DNA from: Clostridium frigidicarnis
GTDB taxonomy: Bacteria > Bacillota > Clostridia > Clostridiales > Clostridiaceae
Direction of reading: 5' to 3'
Assembly (NCBI RefSeq): GCF_900111985.1
Contig: NZ_FOKI01000012.1
Coordinates: 1-64,000 of the forward strand
DNA: 64,000 bases
Part shown: positions 43,285 to 53,201 of the stretch, piece after piece
How positions within the stretch are numbered: position 1 is the first letter of the stretch
How the letters are laid out: every line of letters begins with the position of its first letter
Position numbers and translations under genes: made by a program
Notes under the pieces: model-generated
Told to the model about the DNA's origin: nothing
The model's database searches: none
Seen by the model: the letters and a program-made list of their open reading frames with translations, nothing else

Positions 43285-45141
43285 TTAAACTTTAACTCGT
43301 TCAGTTATAATATAAATAATTTCATAGAACCAAGATAAATAGTCAATTTCTCTGTTTTCATTTATAGAACTTTTTACATAGTCAACCATTTCTACATCAT
43401 CAGTAATAATATTGTCAACACCCATATAAATTGCATCTTCTATTCTAGAGTCATCATTTAAAGTCCAAACATGCACTTCTTTACCTAGAGCATGCATTGC
43501 ATAAACTAACTCTCTTTTAAGCATATCATATTCAATAGATAGGAAATCAACATTTAATTTAGTAAAATCTCCAACACCAAAAGATAATATATATCCTACT
43601 GTAAGTGCTGGATCATATTTTTTTATTTCCTGTAATGAATCATAATTTAATGAAGAAACCACAACTTCATTTGTCATTTCATACTTGTTTATTAATTCTG
43701 CAACCTTTTTCTCTAATAAGTCATCCCTTTTATTAGGCTTAAGTTCTATATTAAGCTTGATTTTACCCTTTGAATATTTTAAAACCTCATCTAACATTGG
43801 TATTTTCTCATCTTTAAATTCACTTGAAAAATATGATCCATTATCTACTGTTCTTACCTCTTCTAAGGTCATGTCCTTAATAGATCTATTTGTTCCATCA
43901 ATTCTTTTCAAATTATTATCATGAAATACTACTACATTACCATCTAAAGTTGTCATAACATCGATCTCTGCGTAATCTGCTCCCTCTTCAACAGCTTTTT
44001 TTATTGATGACATACTGTTTTCTGGTGCTTTAAAACTACTTCCTCTATGTGCCGTTACCTTAACATCCTTATTAACTATTTCACTAAAAATTTCATTTAT
44101 TGGACTAATTAAAAGCATTGATATAAAAACAATTAAAACTATAGTGTTTATTAATGCCTTATATTTGAGAACTGTATTATATACCCTGTTATTTATGTAT
44201 TTTTTATAATCATCAAAAATCCTCTCTTCTGCATCATAATTTCTATAGCTATAATAAACTTCAACTGTAAATGATACAAAGGCAGGAATAGCTATTAATG
44301 AAATGAGTACATATATTATAAAAAATAATGCTACATATATCCACATAAATATGTCGGCAGCTACACTATTAACACCCATTAATTTTATTACAGTAGTACC
44401 AATTGTTACATATAAGAATAGACCTACTATATTTATAATTGAAGTTACTAATATCCATAATATTAAATATCCAAGTATTCTCCACTTGTCTCCCCTATAT
44501 ATTTTAATACTATTTTTAATAGCTTTATTTATCTTTACCTTTTCTATAATAATAGAAGGTATTGCTAGTATCCATCTTAAAAGTAGTACAATTAAAATAA
44601 ATATAAACACCCCAACTATCATTTTTCCACTTGATGTCTTAAATAACTCAATGGTAACAAAGGATGGAATTTTTAAATTCTTAATTAAAGAGCTATAAAG
44701 ACCTACTCCTGTTAATGGTCCTATTACTCCTACCACTAGCAAAATAACTATAATTCCCATTCCTAGTGTATCAGGCATTATCTTAATACTATTTATGACA
44801 GCTTCCGATATTTTAACCTTTACTCCATTATGAGATTTAGCTGCTACATAGGTCAAAACTGCCATTTCAATAAATATTGCTATAAAAGAAACTATCATTA
44901 TTAACCCAAAATAAAAGGCTCCATTAAAGGTTAATCCAAATTTCAACAAATCCTTATTGGTTATATTATACACTCCTATATTACCCATAAATTTATTTAA
45001 AATAAATAAATTCAATGGAATAAATAAAAATAATGTTATTAATCTATAATATATCTCAAAAGTTGCAACCTCTTTTATATTAAAAATAAAATTTTTATAG
45101 GTTTTTCTTATTATTTTCTTTGTTTCGCTTTTTTCCTTCAT
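43285..45141 (-). CDS. Membrane-anchored glycerophosphodiester phosphodiesterase
   Basis: 618 aa. The N-terminal 340 residues form about eight membrane helices (GPDPase_memb type). The C-terminal GDPD TIM barrel (about 365-600) has VTAHRGSSFKAPENSMSSIK, DYAEIDVMTTLDGNVVVFHD and LNIELKP, with the His, Glu and Asp metal ligands. Hydrolyses glycerophosphodiesters, perhaps from lipoteichoic acid or lipid turnover, on the outer membrane face. Stand-alone gene. Confidence 0.92.
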   Translation of the reverse strand: MKEKSETKKIIRKTYKNFIFNIKEVATFEIYYRLITLFLFIPLNLFILNKFMGNIGVYNITNKDLLKFGLTFNGAFYFGLIMIVSFIAIFIEMAVLTYVAAKSHNGVKVKISEAVINSIKIMPDTLGMGIIVILLVVGVIGPLTGVGLYSSLIKNLKIPSFVTIELFKTSSGKMIVGVFIFILIVLLLRWILAIPSIIIEKVKINKAIKNSIKIYRGDKWRILGYLILWILVTSIINIVGLFLYVTIGTTVIKLMGVNSVAADIFMWIYVALFFIIYVLISLIAIPAFVSFTVEVYYSYRNYDAEERIFDDYKKYINNRVYNTVLKYKALINTIVLIVFISMLLISPINEIFSEIVNKDVKVTAHRGSSFKAPENSMSSIKKAVEEGADYAEIDVMTTLDGNVVVFHDNNLKRIDGTNRSIKDMTLEEVRTVDNGSYFSSEFKDEKIPMLDEVLKYSKGKIKLNIELKPNKRDDLLEKKVAELINKYEMTNEVVVSSLNYDSLQEIKKYDPALTVGYILSFGVGDFTKLNVDFLSIEYDMLKRELVYAMHALGKEVHVWTLNDDSRIEDAIYMGVDNIITDDVEMVDYVKSSINENREIDYLSWFYEIIYIITERVKV

Positions 45142-45644
45142 ATTATGCCTCTTTTTCTAAAGTTTATTTTCTATGTATTAAACGCAAACTAATTATAGTT
45201 GAAAACAAGTTACCATGTCCACTATGATTACTTCTTTCCTTTATTTAAAATTTCTTATTAAAATCTCTAAGCTTTGCCTTATTATCTACAATGTATAATA
45301 TTACAATTGCCTATAACCACTAACTAAACCATTTAACTCTAATCTGTAACTCTTAATTTGCCACTTGTCACCATTGTACCTATATTAACAGCAAAATATC
45401 AACTACTTAATAAATTCTTAATATTGTTTAAAACTATTGTTCCTACTATTTTACTTATAACTTTAAGTTCAATAATTAGTTTTACCAACTAGATTTTTAA
45501 TATTAGTTTATATATACGCAAAATTGATTTTCCCAAATGTAATATAAAGTGGATATAGAAATGCCTCTTAATCATATTAAAATAAAACCTTCATTACATT
45601 TAAATAATTGATATTCTAACTTTTATAGTTTAGATTTCTTATAC
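45142..45644. other. 500-bp intergenic stretch
   Basis: No convincing gene. Contains one tract of the ACTTGT family near 45340-45395 (AATCTGTAACTCTTAATTTG then CCACTTGTCACC). A promoter for the GDPD gene should lie near 45150-45220 but no clear one is seen. Confidence 0.4.
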
Positions 45645-45677
45645 AACAAAAAAAGTGGATTCTTATAGAATCCACTT
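45645..45677 (-). terminator. Terminator of cstA
   Basis: AAGTGGATTC CTATA-type loop GAATCCACTT, a 10-bp perfect stem followed on the minus strand by TTTTTTTG, 34 bp after the cstA stop. Confidence 0.9.
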
Positions 45678-45710
45678 AGTTTCTTTTGCATTTTAATTAG
45701 TTATTAAGTA

Positions 45711-47147
45711 TTATAAACTTGCTTCCTTATTTTCCTCTACTTCTTCAAAATCTTTTTTCCTTGTATATGCCATAAATATTACTAGTAAAATTAAAGCAAA
45801 TAGTGCTCCTATTATATTGGATACTGAAGCATTTAATTTTAACCCCTCTGGTGCTTGTAAAATATATGCACTAGTAACTGCTGACATAAATACTGCTGGT
45901 ATGGCACACATTAAGTAATTTTTTTTAGCTTGTACCATGTACGCTGATGCTGCCCATAACATTATCATTGCAAGAGTTTGGTTTGCCCAAGAAAAATATC
46001 TCCATATTATAGTAAAATCTATCATAGTAAGGCATATTCCAACTGCAAATAATGGAAGAGCTATTTTAAATCTATTACCTATTTTATTTTGTTTCATTGA
46101 TATTGCATCTGCAATTGTTAATCTTGCACTTCTAAAAGCTGTATCTCCTGATGATATAGGACATGCTACAACTCCTAGTATAGCTAGTATTGCTCCAACT
46201 TTACCCATTAAAGTATTAGAAATTGTATTTACAACTGCTGCTGGTCCACCATTGGTAATAGCTGTTTGTAATCCTTCTGTTCCACCAAAGAATGCCACTG
46301 CTGCTGCAGCCCATACAAGTGCTATAACCCCTTCTGCAACCATTGAACCATAAAATATTTTTCTTGCTTCGCTTTCTTTTTGTACACATCTAGCCATTAT
46401 AGGTGATTGTGTAGCATGGAATCCTGAGATTGCTCCACAAGCTATTGTTATAAATAGATATGGGAATATAGGTGTTCCTTTTGGATGAAAATTATTTAAT
46501 GTAACTTCTGGGATATTATAATCTCCAACTACTATTCCTATTCCAATTCCTAATGCCATTATAAGTAAACAGGCTCCAAATATAGGATATATTTTTCCTA
46601 TTACTTTATCTATTGGAAGTACTGTTGCGGCTATATAATAAATAATAATAACTATTATTAATATGTTTCTATCTATACCCGTTAATGTTTTTAATAAATC
46701 AGCTGGTCCAGTTAAGAATACTACACCTACTAATATTAATAATACAACTGAGAATACTATCATTATTTTTCTAGGAATCTCACCTAAATACTTACCTACT
46801 AACTCAGAAACTGATGCTCCACCGTTTCTTATTGAAAGTACTCCTGTAAAATAATCATGTACTGCTCCTGCAAAAATACATCCTAAAACAATCCATAAAA
46901 ATGCTGCTGGTCCCCATAAAGCTCCTGAAATTGCTCCAAATATAGGTCCTAACCCTGCTATATTTAAAAATTGAATTAAAAATATTCTTGGCCATTTCAT
47001 TGGCACATAGTCTACCCCATCTTGCATTGTCTCAGCTGGGGTTAAATTTTTGTCATCTGTACCAAATGTCTTGTCTACAAATTTACCATATACAAAGTAT
47101 CCAACTATTAATAATACTAAAGACGTTAAAAATGAAATCATTTGCAT
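45711..47147 (-). CDS. cstA: CstA-family pyruvate/peptide transporter
   Basis: 478 aa, the short clostridial form, with about 13 membrane helices. CstA blocks: IFGAISGALWGPAAFLWIVL, GAVHDYFTGVLSIRNGGASV, GAISGFHATQSPIMARC and GDTAFRSARLTIADA. The E. coli homologues CstA and BtsT take up peptides or pyruvate on starvation. Ribosome site AAGGAG; the ATG at residue 3 is also possible. It lies next to a LytS/LytT pair, the arrangement seen for BtsSR-controlled transporters. Confidence 0.93.
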   Translation of the reverse strand: MQMISFLTSLVLLIVGYFVYGKFVDKTFGTDDKNLTPAETMQDGVDYVPMKWPRIFLIQFLNIAGLGPIFGAISGALWGPAAFLWIVLGCIFAGAVHDYFTGVLSIRNGGASVSELVGKYLGEIPRKIMIVFSVVLLILVGVVFLTGPADLLKTLTGIDRNILIIVIIIYYIAATVLPIDKVIGKIYPIFGACLLIMALGIGIGIVVGDYNIPEVTLNNFHPKGTPIFPYLFITIACGAISGFHATQSPIMARCVQKESEARKIFYGSMVAEGVIALVWAAAAVAFFGGTEGLQTAITNGGPAAVVNTISNTLMGKVGAILAILGVVACPISSGDTAFRSARLTIADAISMKQNKIGNRFKIALPLFAVGICLTMIDFTIIWRYFSWANQTLAMIMLWAASAYMVQAKKNYLMCAIPAVFMSAVTSAYILQAPEGLKLNASVSNIIGALFALILLVIFMAYTRKKDFEEVEENKEASL

Positions 47148-47245
47148 TCATCTCCTTAAAATACTTATTATTCCTACGTTATCTTTATTATATTTAGTAT
47201 TATTAATTTTAAAAATATATATGGTACTAAGTGTATATTGTCGAC

Positions 47246-47270
47246 ATGAATTGCTATATATAGGTATGAA
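47246..47270 (-). promoter_or_regulatory. Candidate LytTR binding site upstream of cstA
   Basis: On the minus strand ATTTCATAC and AATTCATGTC form direct repeats (TTCAT cores exactly 20 bp apart) about 100 bp upstream of cstA. Two direct repeats about two helical turns apart are the usual LytTR-domain target. The match is short. Confidence 0.4.
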
Positions 47271-47290
47271 ATGATATACATTTCTACAAA

Positions 47291-48004
47291 TTACATGCTT
47301 AATAGCCTTCTAAATTCCTTTATATTTCCTCTACTAACTGGAACTTCCTTGTTTATATCCTTTAGTCTCAACATAAACGTACCATTAAACCAAGGCATTA
47401 CTTCCTTTACCTTGTCCAAATTAACTATATAAGACCTATGGCATTTATAAAACCCATCAGGATTTAGTTTAGTGGTAATTTCAGATATTTTATTTTTAGA
47501 TAAAAACTCTCCATTTTTAGTAACAACCTTGATTTGTTTACCATTTGCTTCTATGTAATATATTTCTTCTGTATTTATTACGTACATTTTTTCATTATCT
47601 AAAACAGTTATTTTATCTACTGTTACTTCAGATTTTAAATTCTCCTTAAGACTTTCCTCAATCCTTTGTAATGATGATAAAATTCTTTCTTCAGAATATG
47701 GTTTTAAAAAATAATCAAAGGCTTGGATTTCAAAAGCATCTACTGCATATTCTTTATATGCAGTTATGAATATAATCTTTATTTCACTGTTCATTTTATG
47801 CACTATCTTTGCTAAACTTATACCATCTAATCCTGGCATACTTATATCTAAAAAGGCAACATCTATTTCATAACTTTCAATATATTTTAAAACATCTATT
47901 CCATTATCAAATTCTTTAACAATTTCTAAGTTGCTAAACTCTTTTATAAAGTATTTCAGCTCTTCTCTTGATGGAAATTCGTCATCTGCTAATATACACT
48001 TCAT
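47291..48004 (-). CDS. lytT: LytTR-family response regulator
   Basis: 237 aa. Receiver domain (1-120): acid pair in ILADDEFPSREEL, phospho-Asp in VDVAFLDISMPGLDG, Thr in IIFITAYKEYA and Lys in YFLKPYSEE. LytTR DNA-binding domain (135-237): YYIEANGKQIKVVTKNGEFL and FYKCHRSYIVNLDKVKEVMP. It overlaps no other gene but starts 4 bp after lytS. Likely activates cstA just downstream. Confidence 0.94.
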   Translation of the reverse strand: MKCILADDEFPSREELKYFIKEFSNLEIVKEFDNGIDVLKYIESYEIDVAFLDISMPGLDGISLAKIVHKMNSEIKIIFITAYKEYAVDAFEIQAFDYFLKPYSEERILSSLQRIEESLKENLKSEVTVDKITVLDNEKMYVINTEEIYYIEANGKQIKVVTKNGEFLSKNKISEITTKLNPDGFYKCHRSYIVNLDKVKEVMPWFNGTFMLRLKDINKEVPVSRGNIKEFRRLLSM

Positions 48005-48008
48005 AACA

Positions 48009-49676
48009 TCACCCCACCTTTTGTTTTATTGTAAAACTTATTCTTGTACCATGTTCAAGTCTTTCTATTTTAAGGCCTTTTCCATATATAAGCTTTACTC
48101 TACTATGAACATTATGTAATCCTATTTTATTTTCATCTATTTCATTGTTATAAATTTTATTTATAATTTTATTTTCTATACCACACCCGTCATCCTCTAT
48201 AGTTACTCTAAATCCATCATTAAGTTTATTAGCCATTATCCATACATTTTTCCCATATACACCGTTTGAAAGACCATGTTTTATAGAATTTTCAACTAAT
48301 GGTTGTATAATAAGTGGAGGAACCTTTATATATTTTGCCTCCTCATCAATATGATAATGAACGTTAATTTTATCTCCAAACCTACATTTTTCAATGTAAA
48401 TATAAGACTCTACCTGATGCATTTCATCCTGAAGCTCCACTAACTCTTCTTTAAATTCTATATTGTATCTTAGATAATTTGCTAAATTTATTATAAGTTC
48501 CCTAGCTTTATTTGGATTTATTCTTACAAATGAAGTTATTGTATTTAATGAATTAAACAAGAAATGAGGATTTATCTGAGCTTGTAGTGCATGAATTTCA
48601 GCTTTATTTGCCATTTCCTTTAGGTTTTTTATGTTTCCAAGCTGTATTTGAATTGATATTAAATTACTTAATCCTAATATAAGATATTTTTTTCTTTCTG
48701 TAACATCACTATCTTTTGTAAAATAAATTTTAAGTACTCCTATAATTTCCTTGTCATATTTAAGTGGAGCTATTATTCCAGATCTTGTTTTCAATCCATT
48801 TATAAATTTATATGGCTTACACACTAGTTGATCTGATATAAACATAGCCTCTCCAGTTTCAATAACTTTTTCAGTGTGGTCACATATTTTTTTATTTCCT
48901 ATTTTAAAATTTTCATCTCTTGAGTCATATGCTAATACATGCTTTTTATCAGTAATTATTACTGCTTCTCCATGAAGTCTAGTCCTTATAATTTCACATA
49001 CCTTTTTTAAAGATTCTCCATTTAAATCTTTAAAATAAGGAAGGGTTTCATTTGCAATCTCTAAAGCCAGTTTAGCTTGCCGACCTGCAATTTTCTCTTT
49101 TTCTTTTAAAATATTATCTATAATACCTATTACCATAACTACCCCTAATACATTTATAATTGCCATAGGAATATAAATTACCTTTATAATTTCACTACCA
49201 TTAGGAGTTATTATTCCTATTAAAATCATACTAAGACTTTCAACAATTATGGCAGAGCCTGCTCCAATTATATGTTTATTGCTATAATTATTTTTTTTAC
49301 ATATATATCCTGGCATAACTCCAGCTACTAAAGTAGTTATTGCACAAGGTACTGCCGTTGCAGACCCCATACCTATGAAAATTCTATGTATACTTGCAAT
49401 TAAACCTGAAATTCCACCAATTAAAGGCCCACACATAATTGAAGCCACTATTATTCCTATATTTCTTATATTAACTATTGATTCATAATAATTAACTCCA
49501 AAATAAGTTCCTAAAATACCAAGACATGAAAAAATACTAGATAGTATGAAGATATCTTTTGGCGTATAAATCTTATGTTCCAATGACTTTTGAAAAGTTT
49601 TACTCTTAGATATAGTAAATGCAATTAAAACAATATATCCCAAATTATTTATAAGGGCATTTGTTAATGTCCACAT
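48009..49676 (-). CDS. lytS: LytS-family sensor histidine kinase
   Basis: 555 aa from ATG at 49676 after GGAGGTGAG. A 5TM-LYT membrane domain (1-190) is followed by a GAF domain (225-355). The His_kinase region has the phospho-acceptor in ALQAQINPHFLFNSLNTITS, and HATPase has PLIIQPLVENSIKHGL and DDGCGI. Senses an extracellular metabolite, possibly pyruvate as in BtsS. It is cotranscribed with lytT. Confidence 0.94.
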   Translation of the reverse strand: MWTLTNALINNLGYIVLIAFTISKSKTFQKSLEHKIYTPKDIFILSSIFSCLGILGTYFGVNYYESIVNIRNIGIIVASIMCGPLIGGISGLIASIHRIFIGMGSATAVPCAITTLVAGVMPGYICKKNNYSNKHIIGAGSAIIVESLSMILIGIITPNGSEIIKVIYIPMAIINVLGVVMVIGIIDNILKEKEKIAGRQAKLALEIANETLPYFKDLNGESLKKVCEIIRTRLHGEAVIITDKKHVLAYDSRDENFKIGNKKICDHTEKVIETGEAMFISDQLVCKPYKFINGLKTRSGIIAPLKYDKEIIGVLKIYFTKDSDVTERKKYLILGLSNLISIQIQLGNIKNLKEMANKAEIHALQAQINPHFLFNSLNTITSFVRINPNKARELIINLANYLRYNIEFKEELVELQDEMHQVESYIYIEKCRFGDKINVHYHIDEEAKYIKVPPLIIQPLVENSIKHGLSNGVYGKNVWIMANKLNDGFRVTIEDDGCGIENKIINKIYNNEIDENKIGLHNVHSRVKLIYGKGLKIERLEHGTRISFTIKQKVG

Positions 49677-49733
49677 TATCTTTAATCTCACCTCCACTTA
49701 TTTAATCATCAAGATTTTATATTTATATAATGG

Positions 49734-49751
49734 CTTTTTGAATGTGCCTAA
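49734..49751. repeat. End-only copy of the MITE-like element
   Basis: CTTTTTGAATGTGCCTAA matches the right terminal repeat of the element at 40932-41094 (TTTTTTGAATGTGCCTAA), followed at once by ACTTGCAAATCTTGTCACT of the other repeat family. Confidence 0.5.
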
Positions 49752-49824
49752 CTTGCAAATCTTGTCACTATATGCTTATTATAGCTTAATTTTTCTTTTT
49801 ATTAAACCTTAGTAATACCACATA

Positions 49825-49859
49825 AAAAGAGACCTACAACCTTTAAGTAAGTCTCTTTT
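49825..49859. terminator. Hairpin terminator
   Basis: AAAAGAGAC / GTCTCTTTT arms with T tracts both ways, 250 bp beyond the stop of the specificity-like gene. The rest of 49677-50111 holds only ACTTGT-type repeats near 49750 and 50040. Confidence 0.6.
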
Positions 49860-50111
49860 CATAAAACTTAATTTACTTATGAATTACGCTATTCGTCAAT
49901 TTTCTTCTTGTTTCTACCTCTTGTGCTACTTGTAATATTCTTACACATGCACTTATACATCCACTTTTTAAAAACTAAATAATATTAAATAATTATTCCA
50001 TTTGTAACTATTATGATAATTAAGGACGTACCATCTAACTCTTGCAACTTGTTTGTCACTATTTAAAAAGTTTTAACTTACAAAACAAATTGTTCTAATA
50101 AACTATAAATA

Positions 50112-51398
50112 TTAAGCATCAATTTTAAAAATAGTATCTCTTATATTTAAATCTATATCCGAAATGCTACTTTTAGCTTTGTCTGTATTATTTTCATGTG
50201 ATTTCTTAATTGAATAAAAATATTCTACTAATATTTCTTGTTCTTCCATTGGAATAATTGGAATTAAAATATTTTCTAAAACTTTCAAATCCATATCCTT
50301 AACCATATTTGCTCTTTTAGCTTCAGTTAAATATCTTTGCCCCAATGCTAACTGCAAGAAAAGCTTTACATAGTAAGGGTTTATATTTTCCTTAAATCTT
50401 ATACAAAAGACATGAGAATCAATTGTTGTAGTTCCTTCTTCTCCTTCAAAAACTGCTATATTATCATGTCCATCATTGGAACATACCAAAACATCCCCTT
50501 TTTTCAGCATATAGCACTCATAGTCTTTTATGTTAAAAGTTTTAATTTTTTTTAAAGTTCCATAGGAAATTTTATTATTACTAATCTTCTCTCTAGTAAT
50601 TACAGAAATGTTGCCTTTTTTGGTATATGGCTGCAGAAAATGTCTGCCGTTATATAAGGTGTGTTTTATTTTTCTTATTGGTAATTTCTCTATATTGCTT
50701 TTCATAAAATTGAAAACCTCATCATTATTTCTATTTAAAATAACTTCAGGATTCCAGTTTTTAAGTCCCATTAAAACCCTTTTGTCAACTAATTGCTCTT
50801 TTAATAGCTTAAAATTTCCACCATATCTTGTATAAGTCATAAATTTTGTTTCACTTGGTACCTTACCCTTTCTATAAAGTTCTTGTGATTTTATTGATAC
50901 AAAATAGGTTTTCATAGTTCTTTTAATAATATGTTCCTTATCTGTACACTGAACTATTTTATCCACATGTGCTTCTTTTAAAAAGTATTGTCTAGCTTTT
51001 GAATCGTTAATATTACAGACTAACCCACCATGAGTAATAGCATGAATTACACTTACTTTTCCTATAGAATATCCAATATCATCTAACCCATGTTTGCTCC
51101 AATTTTTTCGATTTGATAAGTCTAGCACATAACTAACTCCCTTTTTAATAGACTTACATGAATGCTCAGTTTCTACTATTTCAACATTTTTCATTTCTAA
51201 AAACATTTTTTCTGCTTTTTTTCGTAATATCCTATCTGTAACAGTTATATAATATTTTTTATTAGAATCTATATATTTCTCAAGAAGATGTATTACATAA
51301 TCAGCATAATAAATTAATATACATTGTTTATTCTTTGCATCATCACTATTTAATGCTAACCCTAAAGTAAAATCATCAATGTTTAAGTTATTTCTCAT
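50112..51398 (-). CDS. Orphan protein with type I restriction specificity-like C-terminus
   Basis: 428 aa. Residues 250-400 look like an HsdS target-recognition domain: LKKGDVLVCSNDGHDNIAVF, SHVFCIRFKENINPYYVKLF, LTEAKRANMVKDMDLKVLEN and IPIIPMEEQEILVEYF, the standard TRD end. The N-terminal 200 residues are Rossmann-like (KQCILIYYADYVIHLLEKYI ... YITVTDRILRKKAEKMFLEM) and resemble a degenerate N6-methylase scaffold, but no NPPY or SAM motif is visible. No HsdM or HsdR is near. Function unknown; it could be a DNA-binding or adaptor protein. Confidence 0.65.
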   Translation of the reverse strand: MRNNLNIDDFTLGLALNSDDAKNKQCILIYYADYVIHLLEKYIDSNKKYYITVTDRILRKKAEKMFLEMKNVEIVETEHSCKSIKKGVSYVLDLSNRKNWSKHGLDDIGYSIGKVSVIHAITHGGLVCNINDSKARQYFLKEAHVDKIVQCTDKEHIIKRTMKTYFVSIKSQELYRKGKVPSETKFMTYTRYGGNFKLLKEQLVDKRVLMGLKNWNPEVILNRNNDEVFNFMKSNIEKLPIRKIKHTLYNGRHFLQPYTKKGNISVITREKISNNKISYGTLKKIKTFNIKDYECYMLKKGDVLVCSNDGHDNIAVFEGEEGTTTIDSHVFCIRFKENINPYYVKLFLQLALGQRYLTEAKRANMVKDMDLKVLENILIPIIPMEEQEILVEYFYSIKKSHENNTDKAKSSISDIDLNIRDTIFKIDA

Positions 51399-51755
51399 GA
51401 GTCACCCTCCTAAAATATTTATTTTAATTTATTAAAACGTTTACTAACGGTTGTAAATACTATATAGTGTTATATTTTAAACCGGTCCTATAAGTTAATA
51501 TTACCACATCAAATAATTAATTTCTTTAAATATTTAAGTTTCAAAGAGTTATATAAAGGGATTTACTCAATTTATCTAACTATTCTTACATTATTTAAAG
51601 TATACATGCAAATTCCTATGGATATGAATTTTTGTGTGATTTTACAATAGAATGATTTTCTATTTATTTTTAAACTAGGAAATATTTAAATAAAACATTA
51701 TAATATATACATATGAATAAATTTTTACTATTTTGTACTAAAAGGAGATATTATT
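51399..51755. other. Intergenic region upstream of def
   Basis: A divergent promoter region of 357 bp. TATAAT near 51698 may serve def; the inverted AACGTTTACTAACGGTT near 51437 is a possible regulator site for the minus-strand gene. Nothing stronger is seen. Confidence 0.35.
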
Positions 51756-52259
51756 ATGGCAAATTTATTGGAGATAGTAACAATAGGTAATCCTGTTTTA
51801 AAAAACACTTCAGAAGAAGTTGTAGATTTTAATAGTGTAAAAGAACTTTGTGAGGATATGATTGAAAGTTTACCCTCAAACGGTGTTGGACTAGCTGCTC
51901 CTCAAGTTGGACAAAACCTAAAAATATTTGTAGCAAAATTGAATGATGTAAAACGTGTGTTTATTAATCCAAAAATTTTAGAGAAATCTGATGAATTTAT
52001 TGATGGATATGAAGGTTGTTTAAGTATCCCTGGATATCTAGGAAAAGTTAAAAGACATAACTGGGTAAAACTTGGCTATTATACCTTGGAAAAAGAATAT
52101 AAAGAAGAGGTTTTTGAGAATTTTCAGGCCAGGATAATGCAACATGAATATGATCATTTAGATGGTATTGTGTATCTTGAAAAGGTTTCCCCTATTAATA
52201 GTCTTTCCACAGAGGAAAGTTTTGTAAAGTACATAAAAAAATCTCAACCCAAAACATAA
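51756..52259 (+). CDS. def: Peptide deformylase
   Basis: 167 aa. Removes the formyl group from nascent proteins. All three motifs are present: GVGLAAPQVGQ, EGCLSIPG (zinc Cys) and QHEYDHLDGI (zinc His pair with catalytic Glu). Ribosome site AAAAGGAG. Stand-alone, opposite in direction to its neighbours; clostridia often have more than one def gene. Confidence 0.96.
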   Translation: MANLLEIVTIGNPVLKNTSEEVVDFNSVKELCEDMIESLPSNGVGLAAPQVGQNLKIFVAKLNDVKRVFINPKILEKSDEFIDGYEGCLSIPGYLGKVKRHNWVKLGYYTLEKEYKEEVFENFQARIMQHEYDHLDGIVYLEKVSPINSLSTEESFVKYIKKSQPKT

Positions 52260-52301
52260 TCCTTCTTATAGAAAGCCTATCTTATTGGACTTTTAAATTT
52301 A

Positions 52302-52343
52302 AAAGCCATGAAATATAGATTAAAATCTTAATTTTATGGCTTT
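52302..52343 (+). terminator. Terminator of def
   Basis: AAAGCCATGAAAT / ATTTTATGGCTTT, a 13-bp stem with one wobble pair and T-rich tail, 43 bp after the def stop. Confidence 0.65.
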
Positions 52344-52406
52344 AGTTCTCTTCATTGTTTATAATAACATACTATAAAAACTATTTTATTTATGAACTAT
52401 TAAATA

Positions 52407-53174
52407 CTAAAGATAATTATTTAATCTATACTGTTTATACTTTTCTTTTTTATATAAAATAGCATTTTTAGGACAATTATGTATGCATTTAGTACACATC
52501 ATGCAATTCCTTTTAAAAATTATTCCATTCTCATTAAGAACAATATTATTTTGTGGACATTGTCTTACACAAAGTCCACAACGAATACAATCATCATCTA
52601 CTGAGAAATTTTTTCCCATAAACTTAGCCATAATTGAAAAAGTCTCAGCTAATAGATCTTTTCCTAATATACCCCGTGTCTTTACCTCGATTTCTTTAAG
52701 AGCATTATTATTTATATCTATAACTAATTCTTCAATTTGATTTTCTACATTTTTAACCATAGTTTTAATTTCTTCTTCTGTATTCTCATTGTACTTGCCA
52801 AAATAAAAACTTTTTGGCATTACGTAGGTTTCCTTAGATAAAATGTCATATCCCTTTTTACTTAATTTTGCCCCTAATGAATGAACTCCATTGGCATTCA
52901 TGAGTCCAGCTGATGTAGAATAAACTATTGCCTTTGTATTTTTCTTTGTTTCAGGTACATTTTTCATTACCCATCTAATTAATTTTTCTGGTACATTTCC
53001 TGCATAAATAGGACCCCCAATTATTAATAAATCCGTATCCTCTTTAAGATTTGTTTCACTATTAATATCTAAGCTTAATACATTAAAATTTATCTTTTCA
53101 AGTTTATCTTTTAACTTCTTTGCTATGTATTCTGTGTTACCACTACCTGAAAAATACACTATTGAAACCTTCAT
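52407..53174 (-). CDS. EFR1-family flavodoxin-ferredoxin fusion protein
   Basis: 255 aa. Flavodoxin-like N-terminus (VYFSGSGNTEYIAKKLKDKL, residues 6-25; LIIGGPIYAGNVPEKLI). Two C-terminal 4Fe-4S motifs: CIRCGLCVRQCPQN and CMMCTKCIHNCPKN. Moves electrons between flavin and clusters in the cytoplasm; partner unknown. 27 bp downstream of a MarR regulator on the same strand. Confidence 0.9.
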   Translation of the reverse strand: MKVSIVYFSGSGNTEYIAKKLKDKLEKINFNVLSLDINSETNLKEDTDLLIIGGPIYAGNVPEKLIRWVMKNVPETKKNTKAIVYSTSAGLMNANGVHSLGAKLSKKGYDILSKETYVMPKSFYFGKYNENTEEEIKTMVKNVENQIEELVIDINNNALKEIEVKTRGILGKDLLAETFSIMAKFMGKNFSVDDDCIRCGLCVRQCPQNNIVLNENGIIFKRNCMMCTKCIHNCPKNAILYKKEKYKQYRLNNYL

Positions 53175-53201
53175 TTGTTCTCCTCCATATTAATGAAATT
53201 A

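Noticed and set aside
44303-46353. Plus-strand ORFs opposite the GDPD and cstA genes
   Set aside because: Antisense shadows of membrane-protein codons with no start signals.
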